Shown one piece after another: positions 1 through 8,056 of a stretch of 64,000 bases of DNA (the stretch's first letter is position 1; every line of letters begins with the position of its first letter). Source of the stretch: Pirellulales bacterium (GTDB taxonomy: Bacteria; Planctomycetota; Planctomycetia; Pirellulales; Lacipirellulaceae). The stretch lies in assembly GCA_019636345.1 (NCBI GenBank), contig JAHBXQ010000004.1, forward strand, positions 434,001 through 498,000, read 5' to 3'. The position numbers and the translations under genes are program-made. The notes under the pieces were generated by a model that saw nothing but the letters and a program-made list of their open reading frames with translations, made no database searches and was not told the DNA's origin.

Positions 1-117
1 CGGAGCCGGCGTCGCGCGAGCGTCGTCCGCTCGACTTGCTCCCCTCCCCTGCCCTCTCCTTGGGCCTGCCCGTGGCGAAGGGTCCGGCAAAAAGTCTTCG
101 CCGGACGCGGGGCAATC

Positions 118-145
118 TTGCCGAGGAACGACCGGCTGGTATGAT
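118..145 (+). promoter_or_regulatory. Candidate sigma-70 promoter of nrdR
   Basis: TTGCCG at 118-123 and TATGAT at 140-145 are separated by 16 bases. The -10 matches the consensus at five of six positions. The predicted transcription start would fall only a few bases before the nrdR ATG at 154, so the mRNA would be nearly leaderless. This is a pattern match only. Confidence 0.35.
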
Positions 146-153
146 AAGCGGCC

Positions 154-621
154 ATGAAGTGCCCATTCTGTCGCGTCGACAACGACAAGGTGATCGACTC
201 GCGGGCCTGCCAGGACGGCTTCTCGATCCGGCGGCGGCGCGAATGTCTGTCGTGCCAGCGCCGCTACACGACCTACGAGCGCATCGAGGAGGCGGTGGTC
301 AAAGTCGTCAAGCGGGACGGCTCGCGCGAACCCCTATGTCGCGACAAGATCAAGCGCGGGCTGGAGCGGGCGTGCTGGAAACGCCCCATCAGCGACCGGG
401 ACGTCGAGCGGACCGTCACCGCGATCGAGAACGACGTCTACACAAGCTTCGATTCCGAGATCGACAGCCAACGGCTCGGCGAGCTTGTGATGGAGCACCT
501 CCGCGACCTCGACGAAGTGGCGTTCGTCCGCTTCGCGAGCGTCTATCGGCAGTTTGCCGACGCGGGCGACTTCGTCGACGAGCTGCGCCCGTTCCTCGCT
601 GATCGCAAGTCGTTGCGCTAG
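154..621 (+). CDS. nrdR: Transcriptional repressor NrdR
   Basis: This 155-residue protein has the full NrdR architecture. An N-terminal zinc ribbon uses Cys3, Cys6, Cys31 and Cys34, followed by the arginine-rich DNA-binding segment around residues 26-37. An ATP-cone domain covers roughly residues 49-139. In characterised bacteria NrdR senses ATP/dATP and represses ribonucleotide reductase genes by binding NrdR boxes. Length and order match the family, so the call is firm. No ribonucleotide reductase gene lies in this window, so the regulated genes must be elsewhere. The ATG at 154 begins with the conserved MKCPFC segment, which fixes the start. Confidence 0.97.
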   Translation: MKCPFCRVDNDKVIDSRACQDGFSIRRRRECLSCQRRYTTYERIEEAVVKVVKRDGSREPLCRDKIKRGLERACWKRPISDRDVERTVTAIENDVYTSFDSEIDSQRLGELVMEHLRDLDEVAFVRFASVYRQFADAGDFVDELRPFLADRKSLR

Positions 622-756
622 CGTCACTGCGGCGCAAGCTCCTCCCCTGGCCCGCGGCACGCTTGCCGCCGCAGCCCGGTGGCTCGCTGGCGGACCGTCG
701 GTTAGCATGAGGACTCCGCCGCAGTCCTTGCCTGCCTCCTGCCCCTCGCGTCTTTC

Positions 757-2073
757 ATGAGCCGTCCTATGCGCACGTTCGCCTCCATGTTGCGCCTCTC
801 CCCTGCCCTCCCGCTCGCTTTAGCGGTGTTGGCCGTCGCACCGGCTTTCGCGCTCGACGAGTCCCCGCTGCCAGTGGACGTCGCGCCCGCGTTTCCGGAT
901 CTCAAGTGGCCTGACGACCTTACGGGGATGGACACGGGACGCATTCGCGACGTCCGCCCCTTGTGGATCGGCGGCAGCGGCGACGGCTCGGGGCGGCTGT
1001 TTCTTGCGACCCAACACGGCACGATTCACGTGCTCGGCAAAGGCTCCGCCGGAGGCGATCGGCGGATGGTTCTCGACATTCGCGATCGGGTCTCGTTCGA
1101 TCCCGGGGTGAACGAAGAAGGGTTCATGGGGCTCGCGTTTCATCCCAAGTTTCGCGAGAACGGCGAGCTGTTCGTCTACTATACCGCCAGCCGCGCACAC
1201 GATCAGCGGCGCCGGTCGATCGTATCGCGATTCAAAATGGCCAAGGACGACCCTGATCGCGTCGATCCGGGCAGCGAACAGGTGCTGATGTCGATCGATC
1301 AGCCGTACTGGAATCACAACGGCGGCACGATCGTCTTCGGCCCCGACGGGTTTTTGTACATTTGCCTCGGCGACGGCGGGGCGGCCGACGATCCGCACAT
1401 GAACGCGCAGAATCTCCGCTCGCTGCTCGGCAAGATCCTGCGGATCGACGTCGATCGCCGCGAGGGGGACCGGCCCTACGCGATCCCGGCCGACAACCCG
1501 TTCGCGGGGCAGCCGCGTTACGCCCGGGGCGAGATTTGGGCCTACGGGCTGCGCAACGTGTGGCGATTGTCCTTCGATCGCGAGACGGGCGCCGCCTGGG
1601 CCGGCGACGTCGGGCAAGATGCGTTGGAGGAGATCGACCTGATCGTCCGCGGCGGCAACTACGGTTGGAACCTGCGCGAGGGACGCCACCCGTTCGGGCC
1701 GTTCGGCGCGGGGGGGGCTCCCGCGCTGATCGATCCCGTCTGGGAGTACGATCGCAGCCAGGGAAAGAGCATTACGGGGGGCTCGGTCTATCGCGGTCCC
1801 GGCGTGCCGGAACTCACGGGCTACTACCTGTACGCCGACCACGTGTCGGGCACGGTGTGGGGATTGAAGTACGACTTCGACCGTCGCGAAGCGGTCGCCA
1901 ATCGGCGAATCGTCCCCTCGGGCGGGGCGGTCATTACGTTCGGCGAGGCCGACGACGGCGAAACGTACTACTCGACCATGGACGGCAGCGTGCTGAAGTT
2001 CGTCTCCCGCCCCGCCGCCTCGCGAGTCACCGGCCAAGGAGGTCGTCCGGGAATCGCGGCGCAACGGCCGTAG
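757..2073 (+). CDS. Secreted PQQ-dependent sugar dehydrogenase (GSDH family)
   Basis: The 438-residue protein starts with a signal peptide: basic start, a hydrophobic stretch rich in Ala/Leu, and a probable cleavage after AFA near residue 32. The rest is a six-bladed glucose/sorbosone dehydrogenase-type propeller. The NHNGG motif around His187 corresponds to the catalytic histidine region of soluble glucose dehydrogenases. It is followed by a G-D-G-G-A-A-D-D-P calcium/PQQ loop, a YGLRNVWR segment and GNYGWN. Family members oxidise aldose sugars or related alcohols in the periplasm using PQQ. The substrate cannot be read from the sequence. The gene stands alone between nrdR and a small regulator. 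Many planctomycete paralogues are of unknown substrate. Confidence 0.9.
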   Translation: MSRPMRTFASMLRLSPALPLALAVLAVAPAFALDESPLPVDVAPAFPDLKWPDDLTGMDTGRIRDVRPLWIGGSGDGSGRLFLATQHGTIHVLGKGSAGGDRRMVLDIRDRVSFDPGVNEEGFMGLAFHPKFRENGELFVYYTASRAHDQRRRSIVSRFKMAKDDPDRVDPGSEQVLMSIDQPYWNHNGGTIVFGPDGFLYICLGDGGAADDPHMNAQNLRSLLGKILRIDVDRREGDRPYAIPADNPFAGQPRYARGEIWAYGLRNVWRLSFDRETGAAWAGDVGQDALEEIDLIVRGGNYGWNLREGRHPFGPFGAGGAPALIDPVWEYDRSQGKSITGGSVYRGPGVPELTGYYLYADHVSGTVWGLKYDFDRREAVANRRIVPSGGAVITFGEADDGETYYSTMDGSVLKFVSRPAASRVTGQGGRPGIAAQRP

Positions 2074-2421
2074 TCGTCTGGCCCCGGGGCTGCTCCCTGG
2101 GGAACTCGACCGCCGACCACGGAGATTCCTCCCTGCCCCCTGAGATCCGGGTGCAACGGTCTCCGCGTTGTCTGGTAAAGCGATTTAGCTAGTGGATTCC
2201 CGCATCAACGCGGCTTCTTGGAGCGATCTGGAGAGCCGAAGGCGACAGGCAACCGCTTGAGCAGGCGGATGTCCAGAATCTGGTCGGCCGAGAGCGAACC
2301 TTACGGGAAATTTAGAATTGCCGCCGCTTGCAATCTGCGTGAAGGATTTACATTACATGATGCGAAAACCGTCGCGGTTGGCGGCTTGCTTGGTTTCACT
2401 CGATTGCAGAACGGCATTTGT
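2074..2421. other. Intergenic region before the LuxR-type gene
   Basis: About 350 bases lie between the sugar dehydrogenase stop and the ATG chosen for the regulator. An open frame runs from a TTG at 2218 through this stretch, with an internal ATG at 2269, but its residues show no family resemblance. The stretch 2300-2430 is distinctly richer in A+T than its surroundings, as expected for a promoter/leader, but I found no convincing -35/-10 pair. Confidence 0.4.
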
Positions 2422-2706
2422 ATGGCAGATGTGATGAAGACCCGGGTCGGCGCACTCACTCCCCGGCAGCGTGAAGTGGTTCGGTTGATCAGCCTCGGTT
2501 GCACCGATATCGAGATCGGCAAGATCCTCGGCCTCTCCCCCGCGACGATCAACAACCATCGCTCCGCGGCGATGCGAACGCTGGGCACCGACAAGGCGGC
2601 TCTCATCGCACGGATTGCGCTGCGGTGGCGCGTCACTTCGCTCGACGATCGCCTCACGACGTCCGAGAAGCGCAAAAGCGGACGCAAAGCCGACGGGTGG
2701 AATTAG
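2422..2706 (+). CDS. Small LuxR-type helix-turn-helix regulator
   Basis: From the ATG at 2422 the protein is 94 residues and almost entirely a LuxR/GerE DNA-binding domain (about residues 11-70). It has the typical LTPRQREVVRLISLG opening, the IGKILGLSPATINNH recognition helix and a basic tail. There is no receiver or ligand-binding domain, so it is a stand-alone DNA-binding protein. Similar free-standing HTH proteins are common in planctomycetes; that is a recollection of family distribution, not a search. The frame is open back to a TTG at 2218 and an ATG at 2269, so a longer product is possible, but the extra residues look non-coding. Targets cannot be inferred. Confidence 0.75.
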   Translation: MADVMKTRVGALTPRQREVVRLISLGCTDIEIGKILGLSPATINNHRSAAMRTLGTDKAALIARIALRWRVTSLDDRLTTSEKRKSGRKADGWN

Positions 2707-2745
2707 CCTGCCAACAGCCGCGTTTGACAATCAGCCGCAGGCGCT

Positions 2746-2784
2746 CGCCCCGGACGCCTGCGAGGCGGCGTGCGCGCCGGGGCG
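2746..2784. terminator. Inverted repeat between convergent genes, possible terminator
   Basis: CGCCCCGG at 2746-2753 pairs with CCGGGGCG at 2777-2784. It sits between the stop of the LuxR-type gene (2706) and the convergent stop of the symporter gene (2793). There is no T-tract on either strand, so termination is only a possibility. Confidence 0.25.
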
Positions 2785-2792
2785 TTGGCGGC

Positions 2793-4745
2793 TTAGGATT
2801 CGCGGGGCTGCGTCAGCAACGACACCACGATCACCGTGACGAATCCCAGCGGGATCGTCACGAGCCCCGGTTGGCTGAACGGCGCGGGCGCCTCGGCCGC
2901 AGGCAGGCCGAAGATCTGGGCGTACGTGTCTCCCGACAGCAGGATCCAGGCGAGCGAGCTGATCATCCCCGTCAGCACGGCCGCCACGATTCCCGGGGCG
3001 GTCACTCGCCGCCAGAACAGGGTCGTCACCAGCGCCGGCAGATTCGCCGACGCCGCGACGCTGAACGCCCAGCCGACGAGGTAACTGACGTTCATCCCCT
3101 TGAACACGATCCCTAGCGCAACCGCCGCGGCCCCGATGACGACCGCCGAGATTTTGGCAATTCGCACCTGCTGATGCTCGGTGAGATGGACGCCCCCCGC
3201 GACCGCGACCAGGTCGTGCGTCACGGCCCCCGCGGAGGCGAGGATCAAACCGCTGACCGTGCCCAACACGGTCGTGAAGGCGATCGCCGAGATGATCGCG
3301 AACAGCGTCTCGCTGATCGAGCGGGCCAACAGCGGCGCCGCCATGTTCGTGTCGGTCACGTCGAGCGCCCCGCTGGTCATCGCCCCCAGCCCCAGGTACA
3401 GGGTGAGCACGTAAAAGAACCCGATCGTCGCGATCCCGACGATTGTGCTCTTGCGGGCCGCGGCTTCGTCCTTGACCGTGTAATAGCGGATCAGAATGTG
3501 CGGCAACGACGCCGTGCCGCAGAACAACGCGAGCATGAGCGACAGGAAGTTCGCCTTGTCGGTCGGCTTGTCGCTGCGGATGCCCTGGAAGTTGGGGTGC
3601 TCGCCGGGGCGCAGGACCTGGCTGCCGGGGGTCGGTTTCTGGTAGTAGACGGTCGCGTCGACTCCATCGGGCCCTTTGAGCTTCCGCGAACTCCACAGCA
3701 CGACCTCGCTCTGCTGCAGAGTGCTGAAGAACTCCAGCGGTCCGAGCGGCCCGGTCTTCGCGACGTTCCCCGGCAACTTAGCCACGCGACCGACCGGCAG
3801 CAGCGGCGATTCCGACTCGCCTGCTGGCGCGATCCCGCCGAGGGTTGTCGACGTGCCGTCCGGCCTAGTGAACACCGCCTGAGCGAGATCGAGATAGTAG
3901 CTCCCTTCCCCTGCGTCGCGTTGGGTCCACACGGCGGCGGCGACCGCTTGCTTGTCGATGCCGGCCGTGGCGGGGAACTTCACGTGGAGCACGCCCGCTT
4001 CGGTCCATGCAGGGCCGTGGTCGACGAGCGTCGCCCCGGCGAGTTCGGGGTGCGCAAGCGCCGCCTGCGGCCAGGGGCCGGCGATCGGGCCGATGGTCGT
4101 GAACCGCTCGGCCGCCGCCTCGTCGACTTGAAACCCGCGTTCGAGGATCATCACGACAAGCGCCGCGCTGAACCCCACCAGCAGGGCCCCCTTGAGGAAC
4201 TGCACCCAGGTGGTCGAGACCATTCCCGCGGTCGCGACGATGAGGATCACCACGGTCCCGACGATCACGACCCCCGCCCAATGGGGCAGACCCAACAGCG
4301 GCTGCACGAGCGCTCCCGCCCCGACCATCTGCGGGATCAGGTAGAACAGACTCACGGCAAGCGTGCTCACGCCGGCGGCCAGTTTGATCCCCCGCGACTG
4401 GAACCGGGCGTTCAGCGCATCGGCGAACGTGAACTTTCCCAGCCGCTTCATCGGCTCGGCGATCACCAACAGCGCCACGATCCACCCGGCCAGGTAGCCG
4501 ATCGAGTACAGAAATCCGTCGTACCCGTAGAAGGCGATCATCCCGCAGATGCCCAGAAACGACGCGGCCGACAGGTAATCGCCGGCGAAGGCCACGCCGT
4601 TGACGAACCAGGGGATCTGCCCATGGGCGGCGAAATAGCCGGCCGACGATTTGGCCTTGCGCCCCAGGTAGAAGCTCAGTCCCAGCGTGAACGCCAGGAA
4701 GCCTGCAAACACGGCGATCGCCAGCGGCGAGGCTTCGTAGTTCAT
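2793..4745 (-). CDS. Sodium:solute symporter, ActP-like (cation/acetate symporter)
   Basis: This 650-residue, multi-pass inner-membrane protein belongs to the sodium:solute symporter family. The first helix follows the ATG at 4745 (MNYEASPL), and family segments such as GDYLSAASFLGICGMIAFYG and GTASLPHILIRYYTV are present. The latter resembles E. coli ActP, which imports acetate and glycolate with Na+. A hydrophilic stretch of about 170 residues separates two central helices (roughly residues 210-385) and makes the protein longer than ActP. The frame is open upstream to 4886, but the ATG at 4745 overlaps the stop of the DUF485 gene in an ATGA junction, which argues for translational coupling. 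Acetyl-CoA synthetase is also in this window (50.5-52.5 kb), consistent with acetate use. Substrate is inferred. Confidence 0.85.
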   Translation of the reverse strand: MNYEASPLAIAVFAGFLAFTLGLSFYLGRKAKSSAGYFAAHGQIPWFVNGVAFAGDYLSAASFLGICGMIAFYGYDGFLYSIGYLAGWIVALLVIAEPMKRLGKFTFADALNARFQSRGIKLAAGVSTLAVSLFYLIPQMVGAGALVQPLLGLPHWAGVVIVGTVVILIVATAGMVSTTWVQFLKGALLVGFSAALVVMILERGFQVDEAAAERFTTIGPIAGPWPQAALAHPELAGATLVDHGPAWTEAGVLHVKFPATAGIDKQAVAAAVWTQRDAGEGSYYLDLAQAVFTRPDGTSTTLGGIAPAGESESPLLPVGRVAKLPGNVAKTGPLGPLEFFSTLQQSEVVLWSSRKLKGPDGVDATVYYQKPTPGSQVLRPGEHPNFQGIRSDKPTDKANFLSLMLALFCGTASLPHILIRYYTVKDEAAARKSTIVGIATIGFFYVLTLYLGLGAMTSGALDVTDTNMAAPLLARSISETLFAIISAIAFTTVLGTVSGLILASAGAVTHDLVAVAGGVHLTEHQQVRIAKISAVVIGAAAVALGIVFKGMNVSYLVGWAFSVAASANLPALVTTLFWRRVTAPGIVAAVLTGMISSLAWILLSGDTYAQIFGLPAAEAPAPFSQPGLVTIPLGFVTVIVVSLLTQPRES

Positions 4746-4996
4746 CGCCCCGCCCCCGCATCGCCAGCTCTGCCGTCGTCGTAGTCGCCGCTCCCCCGGC
4801 AGGCCAGACCGTAGAGGAGCGACATGGCGATCGCCCCGGCGATCAAGCCGAAACCGTACCAGACGGCCAGGTTGATCCCCAGCCACGGGGTGCGATCCAT
4901 CGCCTCCGGCCAGAACGCCGCCAGCAGGACGAAGCCGCCGTAAAACACGATGTACAGGGCGCAGAGCACGAGCCCGATGCGCGCATTCTTGGACAT
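4742..4996 (-). CDS. DUF485-type small membrane protein (ActP partner)
   Basis: This 84-residue protein has two transmembrane helices, about residues 8-28 and 43-66. It has the DUF485-like pattern of a short N-terminus, a PWLGINLAVWYGFGL second helix and a hydrophilic tail. DUF485 proteins (YjcH in E. coli) are encoded immediately upstream of acetate symporters, as here, where the stop overlaps the symporter start by four bases. The role is probably an accessory subunit or regulator of the symporter, but the molecular function of the family is not established. The start at 4996 is chosen because the membrane domain begins right after it; the frame extends to 5311 without sensible protein character. 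Confidence 0.85.
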   Translation of the reverse strand: MSKNARIGLVLCALYIVFYGGFVLLAAFWPEAMDRTPWLGINLAVWYGFGLIAGAIAMSLLYGLACRGSGDYDDGRAGDAGAGR

Positions 4997-5257
4997 AGCG
5001 ACCTCGCAGGGCGTCCCAAGCAGGCGCCCGACGAGACGGCGGCGACCGGCATGGCAGATGGCAAGCGAACAGCGTCCCCGAACGCGGTCGAAATAACTGG
5101 CGACTGTCGCGACGGGGACGCTCAGCGTAACCTCGCCCCTGCCGCGGGGGAAAGCCCGGCCGTGAGAAAATGACGTAGGGACAACTCCCATTCGTGCGAC
5201 CAAGGTACGATGAATCCTCGCTCCCCGGACACTTCGAGGCTCAGGTTGCAACCCATC

Positions 5258-6370
5258 ATGCGATTCCAATTGACTGCCGTCGCGACGGTCCTCCTCGGAA
5301 GCCTCGCCCAATCAGGCGCCTTCGTGCATGCCCAGAATGCGGGCCCGGAGGACGCGGCTTTGGTCGCCGGCGAGCATCGGGCGATGGTCCCTCACCGGCT
5401 GCTCGCCTTGCTCCATGCGCCGGAGGTTCAGCAGGAACTCAAGCTTTCGCCCGGGCAGGTCGCCAAGCTCGAACGACGGTTCGCCCAGGTCGACGGGCCG
5501 TGGTTCCGCAACCGCATCCAGCCCCCCGAGGTTCAGTTGCCGGAGCTTGATCGGCTGGAGGCCGAGATGCGCACCTGGCTCGTCAAGAATTTCAGCTTCG
5601 GGCAGCGCCGACGGCTGCTGCAGATCGAGTGGCAGGCGCTGGGCGGCCGCATGCTGTTGCGAACCGACTTCGCCCGGGCGCTCGAACTCACGCCCGAACA
5701 GCAGCAGGAATTCGCCGCAGCCGCCGCCAAGACGGACGCCGCGCTCAAGGAGTTGCCGCAGGAGGAGCAGCCGCGCACCGAAGCGATTGCCGCGGCCCAG
5801 CGCACCGAGAACGAAGCCGTTAACGCGATCCTCACGGAAGACCAGAGGCAGCGATTCAGCGAAGTCGTCGGCAAACCGTTCGACGTCCGCAAACTCACCC
5901 GCGCCTTTCCGTTGGCGCCGGAGCTGGTTCCCGTCGCCACATGGTACAACTCCGAGCCGCTGACGCTCGCTTCCCTGCGCGGAAAAGTGACGCTGGTCCA
6001 CTTCTACGCCTTTCAATGCAGCAACTGCAAAGCGAACTTCGCCATCTACCGCCGCTGGCACGAGCAACTCGCCGCGCGCGGAGTGGTCGTCATCGGCATT
6101 CAAACCCCCGAGACCGCCTCCGAACGCGATCCCGCGGCCGTGGAGAAGGCCGCCAAGGAGACCCAACTCGAGTTTCCGATCCTGCTCGACGCCGAGGCGG
6201 CCAACTGGAAGGCCTGGGGCAACACGATGTGGCCCACGGTCTACGTCGTCGACAAGCGGGGTTACCTGCGCCACTGGTGGCAAGGAGAACTGAACTGGCA
6301 AGGCGCCACGGCGGACAAAACGATCGAACAGGTCGTCGAAGCGGCACTCGCGGAGCCGGATCCGGAGTAG
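5258..6370 (+). CDS. Secreted thioredoxin-fold redoxin with N-terminal LTxxQ-type helices
   Basis: From the ATG at 5258 the product is 370 residues with a signal peptide (MRFQLTAVATVLLGSL, ending near AHA/QN). Residues about 40-215 are helical and carry three L-[ST]-x-x-Q-like motifs (LSPGQ, LTPEQ, LTEDQ), reminiscent of Spy/CpxP-type periplasmic proteins. The C-terminal domain, about residues 220-365, is a TlpA/AhpC-like redoxin with an active-site pair Cys254-Ser-Asn-Cys257, an NTMWPTVYVVD cis-proline segment and a GELN turn. It probably acts as a periplasmic thiol oxidoreductase. The fusion of a Spy-like helical part to a redoxin is inferred from motifs only. It is divergently transcribed from the symporter pair. 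Confidence 0.82.
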   Translation: MRFQLTAVATVLLGSLAQSGAFVHAQNAGPEDAALVAGEHRAMVPHRLLALLHAPEVQQELKLSPGQVAKLERRFAQVDGPWFRNRIQPPEVQLPELDRLEAEMRTWLVKNFSFGQRRRLLQIEWQALGGRMLLRTDFARALELTPEQQQEFAAAAAKTDAALKELPQEEQPRTEAIAAAQRTENEAVNAILTEDQRQRFSEVVGKPFDVRKLTRAFPLAPELVPVATWYNSEPLTLASLRGKVTLVHFYAFQCSNCKANFAIYRRWHEQLAARGVVVIGIQTPETASERDPAAVEKAAKETQLEFPILLDAEAANWKAWGNTMWPTVYVVDKRGYLRHWWQGELNWQGATADKTIEQVVEAALAEPDPE

Positions 6371-8056
6371 TCACTCCGCCGCGCGCCGATACGTCATCTT
6401 TCCCCCGACCACCGTCGCCATGACGCGGACCTTCGGCAAGTCGTCGTCGGTCGTTTCGAGCAGGTTGCGGTCGAGGACGACCAAGTCGGCCAGCTTGCCC
6501 GGTTCCAGCGTGCCGAGCCGCTCCTCCTGGAAGCCCGCGTAGGCGACCCCTGCGGTGTAAGCCCGCAGGGCCTCCTCGACGGCGATCTTTTGGGCGGGGA
6601 CCCAGCCGCCGGGGTGCTTGCCGTCGAGCGTGCGGCGGGTCGCGGCGGCGGCGATCCCTTCGAGCGGAGTCGCCGGGGCGACGAACCAGTCGCTCCCCAA
6701 GGCCAGCCGAGCGCCGTCGTCCAGCAGCGAACGGAACGCGTAGGTCGTCGCCGAACGCTCGGGGCCGATCACCGCTTCGGCCCATCGGCCGTCGTCAATC
6801 GCGTGGTACGGCTGCATGCTCGCCACGACTCCCTGCCGGGCGAACCGCGGCAGGTCGTCGGGGTGGATGTGCTGGGCGTGCTCGATGCGGAACCGCCGGT
6901 CGCGCGGGCCGTTCTCCCGAGCGACCTGTTCGAACACGTCGAGCTGCAACCGGATCGCCCGATCGCCGATCGCGTGGACCATGACCTGCAGCCCCGCGCG
7001 GTCGGCCTCCTTCGTCCAGCGATACAGATCATCCCGCCGGCAGACCAGCAGTCCGCGGCTCGAGGGATCGTCGGCGAACGGTTCGAGCATCGCCGCGGTG
7101 TGCGAGCCGAGCGAGCCGTCGACGAACCCCTTGAGCCCGCCGATTCGCAGCAGGTCGTTGCCGCGACCTTGGTCCGCGATCTCGTCGGCGAGTTGCCGCC
7201 ACTGATCGAGCGGCGTACAGGCGTAGACTCGCACCGTGAGCAGTCCCCGCGACTGAGCGAGCCGCAGCGCCGCGACGTCGGCGAACTCGCCCATGTGGTG
7301 GACCATCGTTACGCCGCGCTCGGCGAGGTAGTCGCAGGCCGCGGTGATCGCGGCGAGCTTCTGCGGCATCGTCGGATCCGGTACGGCCCGAGCGATCAGC
7401 CCCATGGCGTTGTCCTTGAACACCCCGGTCGGTCGGCCGGCGGCGTTGCGGACGATCTCGCCCCCCGGGACGTCGGCCACGTCGTCGCCGACTCCCGCGG
7501 CCCGCATCGCGGCGGTGTTCGCCAGGGCCATGTGCCCGTCGAGCCGCGCGATCCACACCGGGTGGTCGGGGGCGACGGCGTCAATCCAGGAGCGTTGGGG
7601 CAGTTGGCCTCCCCAGTGGGTGTGATCCCAATCGCCCCCGGTGATCCAGGCCCCCGCCGGGAGCGTACGAGCGTACTCGCCGATTCGGCGGGCGAACTCC
7701 TCGGGGGTCGCCGCGTCGCGCAACTGGACCGAGGCGAGATGCGCCCCGCCGGAGACGAGGTGGATGTGGGAGTCACCCATTCCCGGGACGACCAGCCCGG
7801 CCCCGGCGTCGACGATGCGCGTCTCGGGGCCGACGAGCTCGTTGATCTCGCCGCGGGCGCCGACCGCGACGATCCGCTCGCCGCGGATCGCGATTGCCTC
7901 GGCCCACGGTTGGACGGCGGCGCCGGTCCAAGTCTTGCCGAATACCACGAGCGCGGCCGGTTCGGCGGCACATGCGGCGTCGCCGACCGAGCCCGCGAGA
8001 GTCGACGCGAACGCAGCGATCAGGATGGCGCAACGAACAACCGGCATGCGCGTCAT
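6371..8056 (-). CDS. Secreted metal-dependent amidohydrolase, YtcJ-like
   Basis: This 561-residue protein has a signal peptide (after MTRMPVVRC..., cleavage near ACAAEP) and the amidohydrolase TIM-barrel pattern. It shows an HxH motif in GDSHIHL, the GGDWDHTHWGG and KGFVDGSLGSHTA segments, VHAIGDRA and RIEHAQH metal/active-site histidines, and LGSDWFV near the C-terminus. These are hallmarks of the YtcJ-like subgroup, whose substrates are mostly unknown amides or formamides. The ATG at 8056 overlaps the stop of the upstream propeller gene in a 4-base ATGA junction, so the two are very likely cotranslated. A second ATG lies at 8047. Two longer frames to 9094 are shadows. Confidence 0.9.
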   Translation of the reverse strand: MTRMPVVRCAILIAAFASTLAGSVGDAACAAEPAALVVFGKTWTGAAVQPWAEAIAIRGERIVAVGARGEINELVGPETRIVDAGAGLVVPGMGDSHIHLVSGGAHLASVQLRDAATPEEFARRIGEYARTLPAGAWITGGDWDHTHWGGQLPQRSWIDAVAPDHPVWIARLDGHMALANTAAMRAAGVGDDVADVPGGEIVRNAAGRPTGVFKDNAMGLIARAVPDPTMPQKLAAITAACDYLAERGVTMVHHMGEFADVAALRLAQSRGLLTVRVYACTPLDQWRQLADEIADQGRGNDLLRIGGLKGFVDGSLGSHTAAMLEPFADDPSSRGLLVCRRDDLYRWTKEADRAGLQVMVHAIGDRAIRLQLDVFEQVARENGPRDRRFRIEHAQHIHPDDLPRFARQGVVASMQPYHAIDDGRWAEAVIGPERSATTYAFRSLLDDGARLALGSDWFVAPATPLEGIAAAATRRTLDGKHPGGWVPAQKIAVEEALRAYTAGVAYAGFQEERLGTLEPGKLADLVVLDRNLLETTDDDLPKVRVMATVVGGKMTYRRAAE

